A stretch of 53,011 bases of DNA from Muribaculaceae bacterium (GTDB taxonomy: Bacteria; Bacteroidota; Bacteroidia; Bacteroidales; Muribaculaceae). Shown here in pieces: positions 35,554 through 44,571 of the stretch (position 1 is its first letter; each line of letters opens with the position of its first letter). The stretch is taken from the NCBI GenBank assembly GCA_017478855.1, contig JAFVCX010000015.1, positions 1-53,011 on the forward strand, given 5' to 3'. A program made the position numbers and the translations under genes. The notes under the pieces are model-generated. The model did no database searches. It saw nothing but the letters and a program-made list of their open reading frames with translations, and was not told the DNA's origin.

Positions 35554-35566
35554 CCTCTCTCCACAG

Positions 35567-35640
35567 CGGTGCGTACAGGACTCGAACCAGCGACCTCCTG
35601 CGTGACAGGCAGGCATTCTAACCAACTGAACTAACGCACC
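35567..35640 (-). tRNA. tRNA-Asp (anticodon GTC)
   Basis: The 74-base cloverleaf on the minus strand has acceptor GGTGCGT/ACGCACC, an anticodon stem CCTGC/GCAGG enclosing the loop CTGTCAC (anticodon GTC), a T loop TTCGAGT and discriminator G. CCA is not encoded. A promoter lies 19 bases upstream. Confidence 0.95.
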
Positions 35641-35658
35641 AGTTTTGAAATGTGGATG

Positions 35659-35690
35659 CAAAATTACGACGGTTTTCTGGAATGAGCAAA
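35659..35690 (-). promoter_or_regulatory. Promoter of tRNA-Asp
   Basis: On the minus strand TTTG (35690-35687), a 20-base spacer and TAATTTTG (35666-35659) match the consensus fully. It overlaps the start region of the LtaS-like gene on the other strand. Confidence 0.7.
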
Positions 35691-37580
35691 TTTTCGGCGA
35701 AAAAAATGAGTTTATGCAGAGGAAATAGCAAGGCCGTGTGCCCATTTTATTTGTTGGGCGTTGCCACAGTAGTGATTACGCTGCTGGCTTTGTATTTCAA
35801 CCTGCACACATGGACTACCCCTGTCTATAATTCGGGTGCGAACGTCATCTCATGGCTGCTTTTGCTGGCTCAGACAGTGGCCGATGCCGTCGTTGTGATG
35901 TTGCCTCTGCTGCTGTTGCCTCGCCGCTGGCGAGTTGCGATTTGGCTGCCTTTGGGTTTGCTATGGGTGTGGTGCATCGCGCAGTTGATGTATTATCCTA
36001 CCTATCAGGACTTGATGCCGTTTTCTTCTTTTTTGCTGTGGCAAAACCTTGATGGACTTGTGGTGCGCAGTGCAGTGGGCAACTTGCAATGGCGTGGCCT
36101 CACGGTGATGCTGCCCATGTTGCTGCTGTGGCTGGTTTATCGCCGCTATTATGGGCGCAAAATGCGAGAAGTCACCGCTGCGGTGCCGGGCAATCGCATG
36201 CGTTCGTTGTTGATGTCAGTAGGGTTGTTTTTGCTGGTTCAAGTTGTCGCTTTTTTGGTGACTCATGCAGTTTTTTGGCATCGAGAATATGATTTGCATT
36301 CTTTTGTGAGTGAGAAATACACCCATGTGCGTGTGTCGCACGCATCCTATATGACCGAGAATGGCCTGATTTCTTATATTGCTTATTGTGTGGCTGTGGA
36401 GATTGCCCAGCATCACAACATCACCCCCGACGAGGAACGACAGGTGCAACAATTCATTGACACGCAACCGCATTATGCCGACAATATCTATGATGCTCAC
36501 AAGCAAAATCTGATTCTTGTGATTGTGGAATCGCTCAACTCATGGGTGGTGGATTTAAGAATCGATGGCCGTGAAATCACACCGGTGCTTAACGCCTTGT
36601 GCCGCGACACCACTGCCATAGTGGGGTTGCGCATGCAGCGTCAGGTGCAAAATGGCGGGTCGAGCGATGCCCATTTTATGTACAACACAGGATTGCTGCC
36701 ACTGGAAGCGCGGGCGGTGTCGATGGTTTATGGTGAAGCGACATACCCTACACTGGTGCAGGCGTTGGGCAAGAAAACCGCCGTTCACATCTGTGGTGAC
36801 AAGCATGGATTGTGGAATGCTGAAACCACGGCCCGCACCTATGGCTTTGACCGTTTTGTGGGCGATAAGACCGTGCGCCCGCTTCTTAATGCAAATGACT
36901 GGAAGTGGGAACGCTGTATTTTCGGTGTGGCGTCAACCATTATTGACCGGCTGCCTCAACCATTTTTTGCGCAAGTGGTCACACTGGGTATGCACGAGCC
37001 TTATGTCAACACAGAAGTGCCTGAAACATGGATAAGCGAGTCGGGCGCATTCACGCCCCGCATGAGAGTTTATTTGGAACGCACAGCGGTGTTCGACCAA
37101 GAATTAGGGCTGTTTTTGCAACGGCTGCGCGATGCAGGACTTTATGACAACTCACTGATAGTCATAGCCAGTGACCACACTGATTATGTGGATAACGACC
37201 CCAAAGGACGCATGAGTGTCGACCCTGTGGGCAATGATTGTGTGCTGGTGGTGCTGAACAGTGGTCATGGACGTGTCATCAAGGAGGCTTTTGGCCAAAT
37301 TGACCTCTATCCCACATTGCTCGACTTAATGGGGGCCAACCACTACGCATGGAAAGGGGTGGGGCGCAGCCTGATGCGAGGCATTGGCAAGGCAGTGGCT
37401 TTGTCGCCTCAAACAGTGCAGAATGCCGCCGAAGGTGATTTGCCGAATGGTGCTGAGACTGCGCAGATGCAAACTGACGCACGCCGCGCGCAAGAAGCGT
37501 GGGAGGTGTCGCGCCTCATGATAACCAGCCGCTACTTCACCCACCACAAGATTCTTGATTCGGCTGAAAGTGGCCGGTAG
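35682..37580 (+). CDS. LtaS-like sulfatase-family membrane phosphotransferase
   Basis: A protein of about 632 residues. About five hydrophobic helices (residues about 20-225) anchor a large periplasmic domain of the alkaline phosphatase/sulfatase superfamily (about 265-600). Candidate metal ligands and catalytic residues are Glu in LVIVESL, the nucleophile position in NGGSSDAHFM, TLGMHEPYV, and Asp-His in IASDHTDYVD. Relatives transfer phosphoglycerol or phosphoethanolamine to envelope polymers; lipoteichoic acid itself is not expected here. The nucleophile site shows Ser where LtaS enzymes have Thr. Start uncertain: ATG 35682 or ATG 35706. It converges with rsmD, seven bases apart. Confidence 0.85.
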   Translation: MSKFSAKKMSLCRGNSKAVCPFYLLGVATVVITLLALYFNLHTWTTPVYNSGANVISWLLLLAQTVADAVVVMLPLLLLPRRWRVAIWLPLGLLWVWCIAQLMYYPTYQDLMPFSSFLLWQNLDGLVVRSAVGNLQWRGLTVMLPMLLLWLVYRRYYGRKMREVTAAVPGNRMRSLLMSVGLFLLVQVVAFLVTHAVFWHREYDLHSFVSEKYTHVRVSHASYMTENGLISYIAYCVAVEIAQHHNITPDEERQVQQFIDTQPHYADNIYDAHKQNLILVIVESLNSWVVDLRIDGREITPVLNALCRDTTAIVGLRMQRQVQNGGSSDAHFMYNTGLLPLEARAVSMVYGEATYPTLVQALGKKTAVHICGDKHGLWNAETTARTYGFDRFVGDKTVRPLLNANDWKWERCIFGVASTIIDRLPQPFFAQVVTLGMHEPYVNTEVPETWISESGAFTPRMRVYLERTAVFDQELGLFLQRLRDAGLYDNSLIVIASDHTDYVDNDPKGRMSVDPVGNDCVLVVLNSGHGRVIKEAFGQIDLYPTLLDLMGANHYAWKGVGRSLMRGIGKAVALSPQTVQNAAEGDLPNGAETAQMQTDARRAQEAWEVSRLMITSRYFTHHKILDSAESGR

Positions 37581-37587
37581 AGAAAGG

Positions 37588-38139
37588 CTATTCGCCGTTT
37601 TCGGTGGGAATGCGAAAAAGTGTGAAGTTCACTTTGCCATAAACGCGATGCTGGAAAAATTGAGGCAAATGTGAGAAGTCATTGGCTTTTGAATGTTCCA
37701 CAATAACGAGGGAGTCCGGCTTGACCAGCGAAGATTTCAAAATTAGCTCAGGTAACTCAGGCAGTTGGGGCAAGTCGTAAGGTGGGTCGGCAAAAATAAC
37801 GTCGAACGACCTTGTGCACTGACTGATGAATTTGAACACATCGCCTCGCACGAGCGTCATGTTGTCGGCATGCAGAATGCCTTGCACTTTTTTGATGAAT
37901 TGAAATTGTGTGGCCGCTTTCTCAACGCTGGTGACGGTGTGGCATCCACGCGAGGCAAACTCAAAACTTACGGCTCCGGTGCCGGCAAAGAGGTCAAGCG
38001 CATCAATGCCATCAAAGTCAATGAAATTTTCAAGCACGTTGAAGATGTTTTCGCGTGCCATGTCGGTCGTTGGACGAGCTGTGATATTGGTGGGCACGTC
38101 AAATCGCCGCCGGCCATATTTCCCTCTTATGATTCGCAT
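37588..38139 (-). CDS. rsmD: 16S rRNA (guanine966-N2)-methyltransferase
   Basis: RsmD methylates G966 of 16S rRNA during 30S assembly with S-adenosylmethionine. The 183-residue protein starts with the family signature IRGKYGRRRFDVP and has ARPTTDMARENIFN (21-34), the SAM-binding loop DLFAGTGAVSFE (49-60) and the catalytic DPPY (118-121). Length is normal. The start overlaps the end of the DUF3822 gene by 13 bases, a common arrangement in Bacteroidetes. Confidence 0.95.
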   Translation of the reverse strand: MRIIRGKYGRRRFDVPTNITARPTTDMARENIFNVLENFIDFDGIDALDLFAGTGAVSFEFASRGCHTVTSVEKAATQFQFIKKVQGILHADNMTLVRGDVFKFISQCTRSFDVIFADPPYDLPQLPELPELILKSSLVKPDSLVIVEHSKANDFSHLPQFFQHRVYGKVNFTLFRIPTENGE

Positions 38140-38954
38140 AGAGCCAGATAAATAAGTTCAATGGGAGCCTGCATGGCCTCACCTCCTAACTGAAGGGCCG
38201 CTGCCGGAAAGATGGCCGGCATCACATAGCGGAGGTAGGTGCGCAGTTCGGGTGCAATCTCGTCGCGCAAAATCTTGTCGCCGGTGAGCTGAATTTCATC
38301 GTGTTTTCGGTCGAGTTGAAAACTGTCCCACACATGCAGCACAAAATACACGATATCGCTGTTGTGGCGCACGGTGAACGAGTTGGCCACTTCAAGCCGT
38401 CCTTTGCGAAACAGCACCATGTCAACCCGCTGCTCATGCACATTGATAAACATGCGGGCGATGTCGTTTCCTCCGGCATTTAAGTGCTGGAAGTGCTCAG
38501 CGAGGGCATACAAGTGAGGATAAACGGCCGGCATGTTGAATGTGCGCTGCAAGAAACCGGCCAGCCCGGTGTGCATTAGATACACCACATTCACTTGACA
38601 TTTGGGCAAGTGGCTGATGAACACTTCGCCCTCATCATCGTTATAGAGCGCATCATGCAGGCGCTTGGCTTCTTCTTCGTCGGTGACATCGGGCGGTGTG
38701 ACCAAAAAATGACTGGTGTGCACTGCCACACTCACCGAGGCATATCCTTCGAGCAACACGGGGTTGTCATAGATGGCGTTTTCCACCGCTTTGAGATAGT
38801 CGTCACCGGCGCGTTGCAGGCCGATGCTTCGCGCGATGAGTGATTCGCTTTGGTCGGGAGTATAAAGGATATAATGAATGTTGTGCTCGTCGAGCGACAA
38901 CAGCAATCGCCATCGTTCTGGATGCTGCACCAAAGAAGATTCCGTCTGGCTCAT
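38127..38954 (-). CDS. DUF3822 family protein
   Basis: A 275-residue cytoplasmic protein without signal peptide. It matches the DUF3822 family, which is restricted to Bacteroidetes and routinely precedes rsmD, as here with a 13-base overlap. I recall that a structure of one member shows an actin-like ATPase fold; no clear ATP-binding motif can be read from this sequence. Segments such as FINVHEQRVDMVLFRKGRLEVANS fit two repeated beta-sheet lobes. The steady link to rsmD hints at a role in rRNA modification or ribosome biogenesis, but that is only context. It starts 24 bases after the TonB_C gene. Confidence 0.85.
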   Translation of the reverse strand: MSQTESSLVQHPERWRLLLSLDEHNIHYILYTPDQSESLIARSIGLQRAGDDYLKAVENAIYDNPVLLEGYASVSVAVHTSHFLVTPPDVTDEEEAKRLHDALYNDDEGEVFISHLPKCQVNVVYLMHTGLAGFLQRTFNMPAVYPHLYALAEHFQHLNAGGNDIARMFINVHEQRVDMVLFRKGRLEVANSFTVRHNSDIVYFVLHVWDSFQLDRKHDEIQLTGDKILRDEIAPELRTYLRYVMPAIFPAAALQLGGEAMQAPIELIYLALCES

Positions 38955-38978
38955 TGTTTACTGAAAAGGGTCGTTGTT

Positions 38979-39425
38979 TTAGAGTCTAAAGGCAATGGGG
39001 AGTACCACTCGCACGGGTACGGGCTGTCCTCCCACTTTTCCCACGCTCCACCGAGGCATCTCACCTATCACTCGCATGGCTTCGCGATTTAGGCTTTCGT
39101 CCCCGGCTCCACGAATCACGCTGATGTGGCTGATTTTTCCGTCGGTTCCCACGATGAAACTGCAAAGCACACGGCCTTGAATGCGTTTCTTATAGGCGTA
39201 ATAAGGGTATTCGCGAGTTTTATTCACAAAATTAATCAACCCATGCTCACCGCCCGGAAACTGCGGCTGCACGTCCACATAGTCATACTCATACACCTCC
39301 ATGCCATAGGGCGACTGATGGGGCGACATGGGATTCACAGTGGTCACATGACGCACCTGTGCTCCGGCCACAAGGGTCATCATGGCTGCAAGTGTGAATA
39401 AAATGAAGCGGAGTGCAGTAATCAT
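38979..39425 (-). CDS. Exported protein with TonB C-terminal domain
   Basis: A 148-residue protein with an N-terminal signal sequence (about 1-22, ending VAGA) and a TonB_C domain (about 50-148: FPGGEHGLINFVNKTREYPYYA, then IQGRVLCSFIVGTDGKISHISVIRG and LPIAFRL, in order). It has no proline-rich spanning region, so it is too short to reach the outer membrane as a classical TonB; such stand-alone domains are common in Bacteroidetes. It leads the operon with DUF3822 and rsmD, transcribed from the promoter at 39448-39478. Confidence 0.82.
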   Translation of the reverse strand: MITALRFILFTLAAMMTLVAGAQVRHVTTVNPMSPHQSPYGMEVYEYDYVDVQPQFPGGEHGLINFVNKTREYPYYAYKKRIQGRVLCSFIVGTDGKISHISVIRGAGDESLNREAMRVIGEMPRWSVGKVGGQPVPVRVVLPIAFRL

Positions 39426-39447
39426 AGCTTTGACTTAAAAGTGTGTG

Positions 39448-39478
39448 CAAATATAGTGGTGAAAATGCAATAATCAAG
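39448..39478 (-). promoter_or_regulatory. Promoter of the TonB_C-DUF3822-rsmD operon
   Basis: On the minus strand TATATTTG (39455-39448) is an exact -7 box, and CTTG (39478-39475) is a -33 element with a 19-base spacer. Confidence 0.6.
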
Positions 39479-39600
39479 CGGTTTAACTGCGAAAATTGGA
39501 AATGATTAATAATGTTTCATGAATTTTTACAGAATGACGCGGGTAAGAAAAAAAATGTAAACAGCTATACGAATTGTGGTTCGCTTTCGTTTATAAAAAT

Positions 39601-40632
39601 ATGAAAAACAATTTCCCACATAGCATTTTGCCGTTGTTGGCTCTGTTGGCGACAGCCTTTGTCGCTGTGGGCCAAGACGGCACCACGGCTTATCATTTCT
39701 TGGACATCCCGGTGTCGAGCCACGTGTATGCGCTGGGTGGGCACAACATTACCATTATTGACGACGACATTAATCTCGTGGAGCAAAACCCGGCTCTGCT
39801 CGGCTCTGAAATCGAGCGACAAGTGGGGCTAAACTATATGCGTTATTTGGGCGGAAGCAACTTCATGGGTGCGCGTTATGGGCAGGGTGCCGGAGAGCAT
39901 GGCGCGTGGAGTGCCGGAATTCAGTTCTACAGCTATGGCTCCATGGAGGGCTATGACATCACAGGCGTGAAAACAGGTTCTTTCAGTGCCAGTGATATGG
40001 CGTTTCATGTGTCGTATAGCCACGATATTAACGACTATCTGCGAGGCGGTATCAACCTCAAATTGCTCAACTCAAAATACGAAGAATATGGAGCAACGGC
40101 CATTGCGGCCGACTTGGGACTGAATTATTACGACCCTAATCACGAGGTGTCGGTGTCGGTCGTGGCAAAACACTTGGGCGGTCAGGTTAAGCAGTTTAAT
40201 GATAAAAAAGACCCATTGCCGTGGGATGTGCAGCTGGGTGTGTCCAAGACGCTGTCGAGTGCACCGGTAAGACTCTCGCTCACGGCTTATGGCCTGAGTA
40301 AATGGAGCTCTCCATATTATGAGCCAAGCGATGTGAACAACACCAGCAGCGATTTGGTCAAGAAGGACAAGTTTGGCAGCAACCTGATGCGGCATTTGGT
40401 GCTGGGGGCGGAGGTTCTGCCCAGCGATAACCTGTATTTGGCACTGGGATATAACTACCGCACACGCACCGATATGTCAACCTATAACCGCAATTTCTTG
40501 TCGGGCTTCTCGCTGGGAGCCGGCCTGCGGGTGAGGGCATTCGGCCTTGGGGTGGCATTGGCGCAACCGCATAGTGGGGGCACCACCATGATGCTGAATA
40601 TCACCACCTCGCTCAATGAGTTGTTGCGTTAA
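39601..40632 (+). CDS. porQ: Type IX secretion system protein PorQ
   Basis: PorQ is an outer-membrane beta-barrel protein associated with the type IX secretion and surface attachment machinery (with PorU, PorV and PorZ). The 343-residue protein starts at ATG 39601, which gives a signal peptide of about 25 residues; the earlier in-frame start is rejected. The mature N-terminus FLDIPVSSHVYALGGHNITI and NPALLGSEI are recognisable family features. The rest shows alternating beta strands of a PorV/FadL-like barrel, ending in LNEL. The usual neighbour cmk is not next to it here. The presence of T9SS-type C-terminal domains in the two giant proteins fits an active T9SS in this organism. Confidence 0.88.
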   Translation: MKNNFPHSILPLLALLATAFVAVGQDGTTAYHFLDIPVSSHVYALGGHNITIIDDDINLVEQNPALLGSEIERQVGLNYMRYLGGSNFMGARYGQGAGEHGAWSAGIQFYSYGSMEGYDITGVKTGSFSASDMAFHVSYSHDINDYLRGGINLKLLNSKYEEYGATAIAADLGLNYYDPNHEVSVSVVAKHLGGQVKQFNDKKDPLPWDVQLGVSKTLSSAPVRLSLTAYGLSKWSSPYYEPSDVNNTSSDLVKKDKFGSNLMRHLVLGAEVLPSDNLYLALGYNYRTRTDMSTYNRNFLSGFSLGAGLRVRAFGLGVALAQPHSGGTTMMLNITTSLNELLR

Positions 40633-40661
40633 ATCCTCCCAGCCTTGCTGCCGTGAGAGCT

Positions 40662-41555
40662 TTAGTCGCCACTGCTGAATGCCTTTACAAAGAATAGAAT
40701 TTGATAGTCGAGGGCATTAACCCAGTAATTCCAAGAGTGATTGCCCGGACGGATGATGAAATCGTGCTTCACACCTTGCTTGAGCATAGCGTCGTGCAAT
40801 TCACAATTCACTTTATAGAAGAAATCGTCATAGCCATCGTCGATGATGATGGCTTGTGTGGTTTTTAGTCCGGGAATCAGGTTGATAACCGCATGGTCGG
40901 CCCATCGTTGTTTGTTCTCGGCATAGGTGCCAAGTCGAGCTTGAATGTGCCAGCGGTCGGGAAACTGGGTGACGTCTACTCCACCACTCATCGAGCCGCA
41001 TGCGCCAAACACATCGGGATGCCTGAGGCCGTTCCACAAAGCTCCGTGCCCACCCATGCTCAAGCCAGTGATGGCACGCATGCCCGGCTCGGCATAGGTG
41101 CGATAATGATTATCAACGTAAGCCACGAGCTCTTGTGATACGAAAGTTTCAAACTGCATCTTCGGGTCGATGGGGGAATCCCAATACCAGCTGTCTTGCC
41201 CGTCAGGACACACGATAATGATGCCATAATCATTGGCGTAGGAATCGAGATCGGCCTTTGTGGGCCAGTCGCGGTAGCAGCCGGTGGCTCCATGCAGCAA
41301 ATACACAACCGGAAATTGCTCCTCTTGCAGTTCGGGGTCATAATAGTTTTCGGGCACAATCACCACCGTGGTAATGTCGCGCCCCATCTTGGCCGATGGG
41401 ATTTGCAAGGTGTCGGCTTGTGGACGATACTCATCCTCGACGTTGGCGCTTGGCGCACTACCTGCGGGCGAATTGGCACAGGCACTGCCGGCCACAGCAA
41501 GACACAGCAGCAAAAAAAGCGTTTTAATGGACTTTTGGCACATATTGATTTTCAT
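40662..41555 (-). CDS. Exported alpha/beta-hydrolase esterase (PF00756 type)
   Basis: A 297-residue secreted or lipid-anchored esterase. The start at 41555 is chosen because it opens a signal sequence ending near AGSAC (Cys26 a weak lipobox). The hydrolase core contains VVYLLHGATG (oxyanion region, about 83-92), the nucleophile elbow GLSMGGHG with Ser166, and the catalytic histidine in RPGNHSWNYW near the C-terminus. The family includes feruloyl and acetyl esterases and trehalose mycolyltransferase-like enzymes. It lies 14 bases downstream of tadA and probably ends the murF operon; functional link unclear. Confidence 0.85.
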   Translation of the reverse strand: MKINMCQKSIKTLFLLLCLAVAGSACANSPAGSAPSANVEDEYRPQADTLQIPSAKMGRDITTVVIVPENYYDPELQEEQFPVVYLLHGATGCYRDWPTKADLDSYANDYGIIIVCPDGQDSWYWDSPIDPKMQFETFVSQELVAYVDNHYRTYAEPGMRAITGLSMGGHGALWNGLRHPDVFGACGSMSGGVDVTQFPDRWHIQARLGTYAENKQRWADHAVINLIPGLKTTQAIIIDDGYDDFFYKVNCELHDAMLKQGVKHDFIIRPGNHSWNYWVNALDYQILFFVKAFSSGD

Positions 41556-41569
41556 TATGATTTCAATGA

Positions 41570-42019
41570 TTATCTTTTCCCTTTGAAAAACGATTTCATC
41601 AAGTCGGCACACTCCTCGGCGAGAACGCCTCCCGTCACTTCTGTCTTTTTGTGGAAAGGCTGGCCGCAAAAGGTGTGATAACCTCGTTTTTCGTCGGCCG
41701 CCCCATACACTATGCGTGAAATTTGACTCCACCCCAAGGCTCCTGCGCACATGAGGCAAGGCTCCACGGTCACATAGAGCGTGCAACCGGTGAGGTATTT
41801 CCCGCCAATTGTAGTTGCGGCAGCCGTGATGGCCTGCATTTCGGCATGAGCGGTGACATCGGTCAACGTTTCGGTGAGATTGTGCCCACGGGCCACAATG
41901 CGGCCATTGTGCACAATCACGGCACCTATGGGCACCTCATCTGCCTCAAACGCCTTATGCGCTTCGTCAAGCGCCATGCGCATGAAGCGCTCATCATCGT
42001 TTTGAAAAGAAATGTTCAT
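41570..42019 (-). CDS. tadA: tRNA adenosine(34) deaminase
   Basis: TadA deaminates adenosine 34 to inosine in tRNA-Arg(ACG). The 149-residue protein has the zinc site HAE (58-60) with catalytic Glu60 and PCLMC (87-91) with Cys88 and Cys91, plus N-terminal MRMALDEAHKAFEADEVPIG. The C-terminal KRGYHTF and a basic tail are normal for the bacterial family. Three bases separate it from the upstream murF-alr gene. Confidence 0.94.
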   Translation of the reverse strand: MNISFQNDDERFMRMALDEAHKAFEADEVPIGAVIVHNGRIVARGHNLTETLTDVTAHAEMQAITAAATTIGGKYLTGCTLYVTVEPCLMCAGALGWSQISRIVYGAADEKRGYHTFCGQPFHKKTEVTGGVLAEECADLMKSFFKGKR

Positions 42020-42022
42020 AGA

Positions 42023-44518
42023 TTATTCACGATAGTATACACGTTTCACACGCGGAGAGATGCTGGTGAGGATTTCATAAGGAATGGTTTGGCGGGCATC
42101 GCTCAAGCGCTCCACGGGAATGTGCTCGCCAAAGATTTCCACCGTGTCGCCCACTTTGCATTGGGCATCGGTGACATCGATCATCACGGCATCCATGCAC
42201 ACATTGCCCACCGTGGGGCACAACGTGCCATGCACCCACATGTGAGCGTTGCCATTGCCAAAATGGCGGTCGAAACCATCGGCATAACCTATGGTCACTG
42301 TGGCAATGCGCGAGTCGCGGGTCAACACGCCCTTGCGTCCGTAACCAATGGTAGTGCCGGCTGGCCACTCTTTGATGGAGATAATGACCGATTGCAGGGT
42401 GGCCACGGGCCGCAGGGTGCTCTCGCTGCCATCGTAAAGCGTGCGGATGCCATAAAGACCTATCCCGATGCGCACCATATCCATTTGATATTGTGGAAAA
42501 CGCACAATGCCACTGGTGTTAAGAATGTGGCGCATGATGTGGTGGTCGAAGTGCTTTTGCAGTTCATCGGCACAGGCGGTGAAATAGGCTGCTTGCATGT
42601 GTGTGTAGGCATCTTGCGCCGGCTCGTCGGCCACACACAGATGAGTGAATACCGAGGTGGGCAGCAAAACGTCTTGGTCTTTCAACAACGCTATGATTTC
42701 AGGCAGTTGCTCACGTGTGAATCCCAGCCGGTGCATGCCCGAATCAATCTTGATATGTACGGGCAGAGGTTTTTCTCTACGGTATTTAAGTCCCTCTTTA
42801 ATGAGCTGCCGGCACATTTCCACATTGTAGATTTCTGGCTCAAGCCAGTAGGTGAAAAGCGACTTGTAGTTGACAACCGAAGGATTCAGCACAATAATGG
42901 GCATTGTGATGTCGGCCTTGCGCAAGTCCACGCCCTCGTCTTGCACGGCCACGGCCAAGTAATCGGCTCCTCGGTCTTGCAGCGTTTTGGCAATCTCATA
43001 GCTGCCGGTTCCATAACCACTGGCTTTGACCATCCCCACCGTTTTGGTGGTGGGCCTGATGACCGACTTGAAAAACTGGAAGTTGTGCGCCAGCGCATTG
43101 AGGTCGATTTGTTCCACCGTTTGATGCTGTTTCACTTCAAGCATGTGAATAATTTGTTCAAAGTCAAAGCCGGGTGCTCCTTTCACTAAAATAGTCTCGT
43201 TCTCGAAGTCGCCTTGTGTCATGGCCTCAAGAAATTCCTTTGTGGAAGCGAAGAAACGGCTCTGTGCTATGTCGGCAAAATATTTTCGGTATGGGCCATT
43301 CAGTTGTGAACCAATGCCCAAGATGCGATGCACACCCTTGCTGCGCAGCAGTTCGCTCACTCTGATGTAAAGTTCGTCTCCCTCATACACATCGGGTTTT
43401 AAGTCGCTCATGATGAGGGTTGTGTTCCTGCTACCGGCACGGCGCATCATGAAGTTGACTGCCGGTGCGAGAGAACTGTAATCGCTGTCGTATCCGTCGA
43501 CAATGACGGTACAGTCATTCACGCCCTCAATCACATCGATGCGCGTGGCAACAGGCGTGAGCTGCGACATGCGGCGGCCGATTTCTTGTGGTGTGATGCC
43601 CAAATGCAGCATCACGGCGAGGCAGGTCATCGCATTTTCTATTTCACGGTCGCCGTTAAACGGGAGTGAGAGCGTGTGCAACTCGCCGGCATAAAAATAG
43701 TCCACCAGCGAAGAATCACTGCCTGTCACTATCTGACGGATAGAAAGTGCGACGTCGGTGCGAACCCTCGACCAAGCACACTCTTGAGCCACGTCGGCTT
43801 CAAGCAGTGAGGCAATGGTATGGGTTACAAGTTGATTGTCGGCACCATAAATGATGCAATCGCAGTTATAGAGAATCTTGGCCTTCTCCTGTGCCTTTTC
43901 GGCCATCGACGAAAATCCCTCGTTATGCTCGCTGCCAATATTGGTGATAACCCCTATGGTGGGGCGAATCATGGCTTGCAAAGTGGCCATTTCTCCCACG
44001 GTGGAAATACCGGCCTCAATGATGGCGAGAGTGGTGGCCTCATCAATCTCCCAAAGCGAGAGAGGTACCCCAATTTGTGAATTGTAGCTGCGCGGAGAGC
44101 GCACGATATGAAAATCGGGGCTGAGCAGTTGATAGAGCCATTCCTTTACGGTGGTCTTGCCTCTGCTGCCTGTAATGGCAATCACAGGGATGTTAAAACG
44201 CCTGCGATGGCTTGCGGCCACGTCTTGCAGGGCGGTAAGAGTGTCGGTCACCACGAGCATATTGCTGTTTTCGGCCACATGTCGCGGTACGCGTTGCGGC
44301 GACTGAATCACAAAATTGCGCACACCACGCTCATACAACTCTTCCACATAGTTGTGGCCGTCATTGTTAGTCGTAACCAAAGCAAAAAAAAGTGATTCAC
44401 TTGGCATGACCAGTGAGCGCGAGTCGGTGAGCAGTTGGCTCACTTCAGCATGAGGAAAAGGTAGCCGCACGTCGTGCAGTCCAAGCATGCTCTGAACTTC
44501 CTGAATAGAGTATTTCAT
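42023..44518 (-). CDS. murF-alr: Bifunctional UDP-MurNAc-tripeptide:D-Ala-D-Ala ligase / alanine racemase
   Basis: One 831-residue cytoplasmic protein carries two sequential peptidoglycan activities, a fusion known in Bacteroidetes. Residues about 1-450 are MurF: P-loop ITGSRGKTTVKEWL (about 118-131), NIGSEHNEGF, and a C-terminal domain with VDGYDSDYSSLAPAVNF. Residues about 465-831 are alanine racemase: the PLP lysine in VGMVKASGYGTGSYEIA, the substrate-binding VRIGIGLYG, and the catalytic tyrosine in TTIGYGRKG followed by TIGYADG. The fusion could couple D-alanine supply to the ligation of D-Ala-D-Ala. It lies 53 bases downstream of the GSCFA gene. Confidence 0.95.
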   Translation of the reverse strand: MKYSIQEVQSMLGLHDVRLPFPHAEVSQLLTDSRSLVMPSESLFFALVTTNNDGHNYVEELYERGVRNFVIQSPQRVPRHVAENSNMLVVTDTLTALQDVAASHRRRFNIPVIAITGSRGKTTVKEWLYQLLSPDFHIVRSPRSYNSQIGVPLSLWEIDEATTLAIIEAGISTVGEMATLQAMIRPTIGVITNIGSEHNEGFSSMAEKAQEKAKILYNCDCIIYGADNQLVTHTIASLLEADVAQECAWSRVRTDVALSIRQIVTGSDSSLVDYFYAGELHTLSLPFNGDREIENAMTCLAVMLHLGITPQEIGRRMSQLTPVATRIDVIEGVNDCTVIVDGYDSDYSSLAPAVNFMMRRAGSRNTTLIMSDLKPDVYEGDELYIRVSELLRSKGVHRILGIGSQLNGPYRKYFADIAQSRFFASTKEFLEAMTQGDFENETILVKGAPGFDFEQIIHMLEVKQHQTVEQIDLNALAHNFQFFKSVIRPTTKTVGMVKASGYGTGSYEIAKTLQDRGADYLAVAVQDEGVDLRKADITMPIIVLNPSVVNYKSLFTYWLEPEIYNVEMCRQLIKEGLKYRREKPLPVHIKIDSGMHRLGFTREQLPEIIALLKDQDVLLPTSVFTHLCVADEPAQDAYTHMQAAYFTACADELQKHFDHHIMRHILNTSGIVRFPQYQMDMVRIGIGLYGIRTLYDGSESTLRPVATLQSVIISIKEWPAGTTIGYGRKGVLTRDSRIATVTIGYADGFDRHFGNGNAHMWVHGTLCPTVGNVCMDAVMIDVTDAQCKVGDTVEIFGEHIPVERLSDARQTIPYEILTSISPRVKRVYYRE

Positions 44519-44571
44519 ATACGCACATTCTTCGATTGGATGGCGACAATTCGTTCCACCAATGCGATTCG

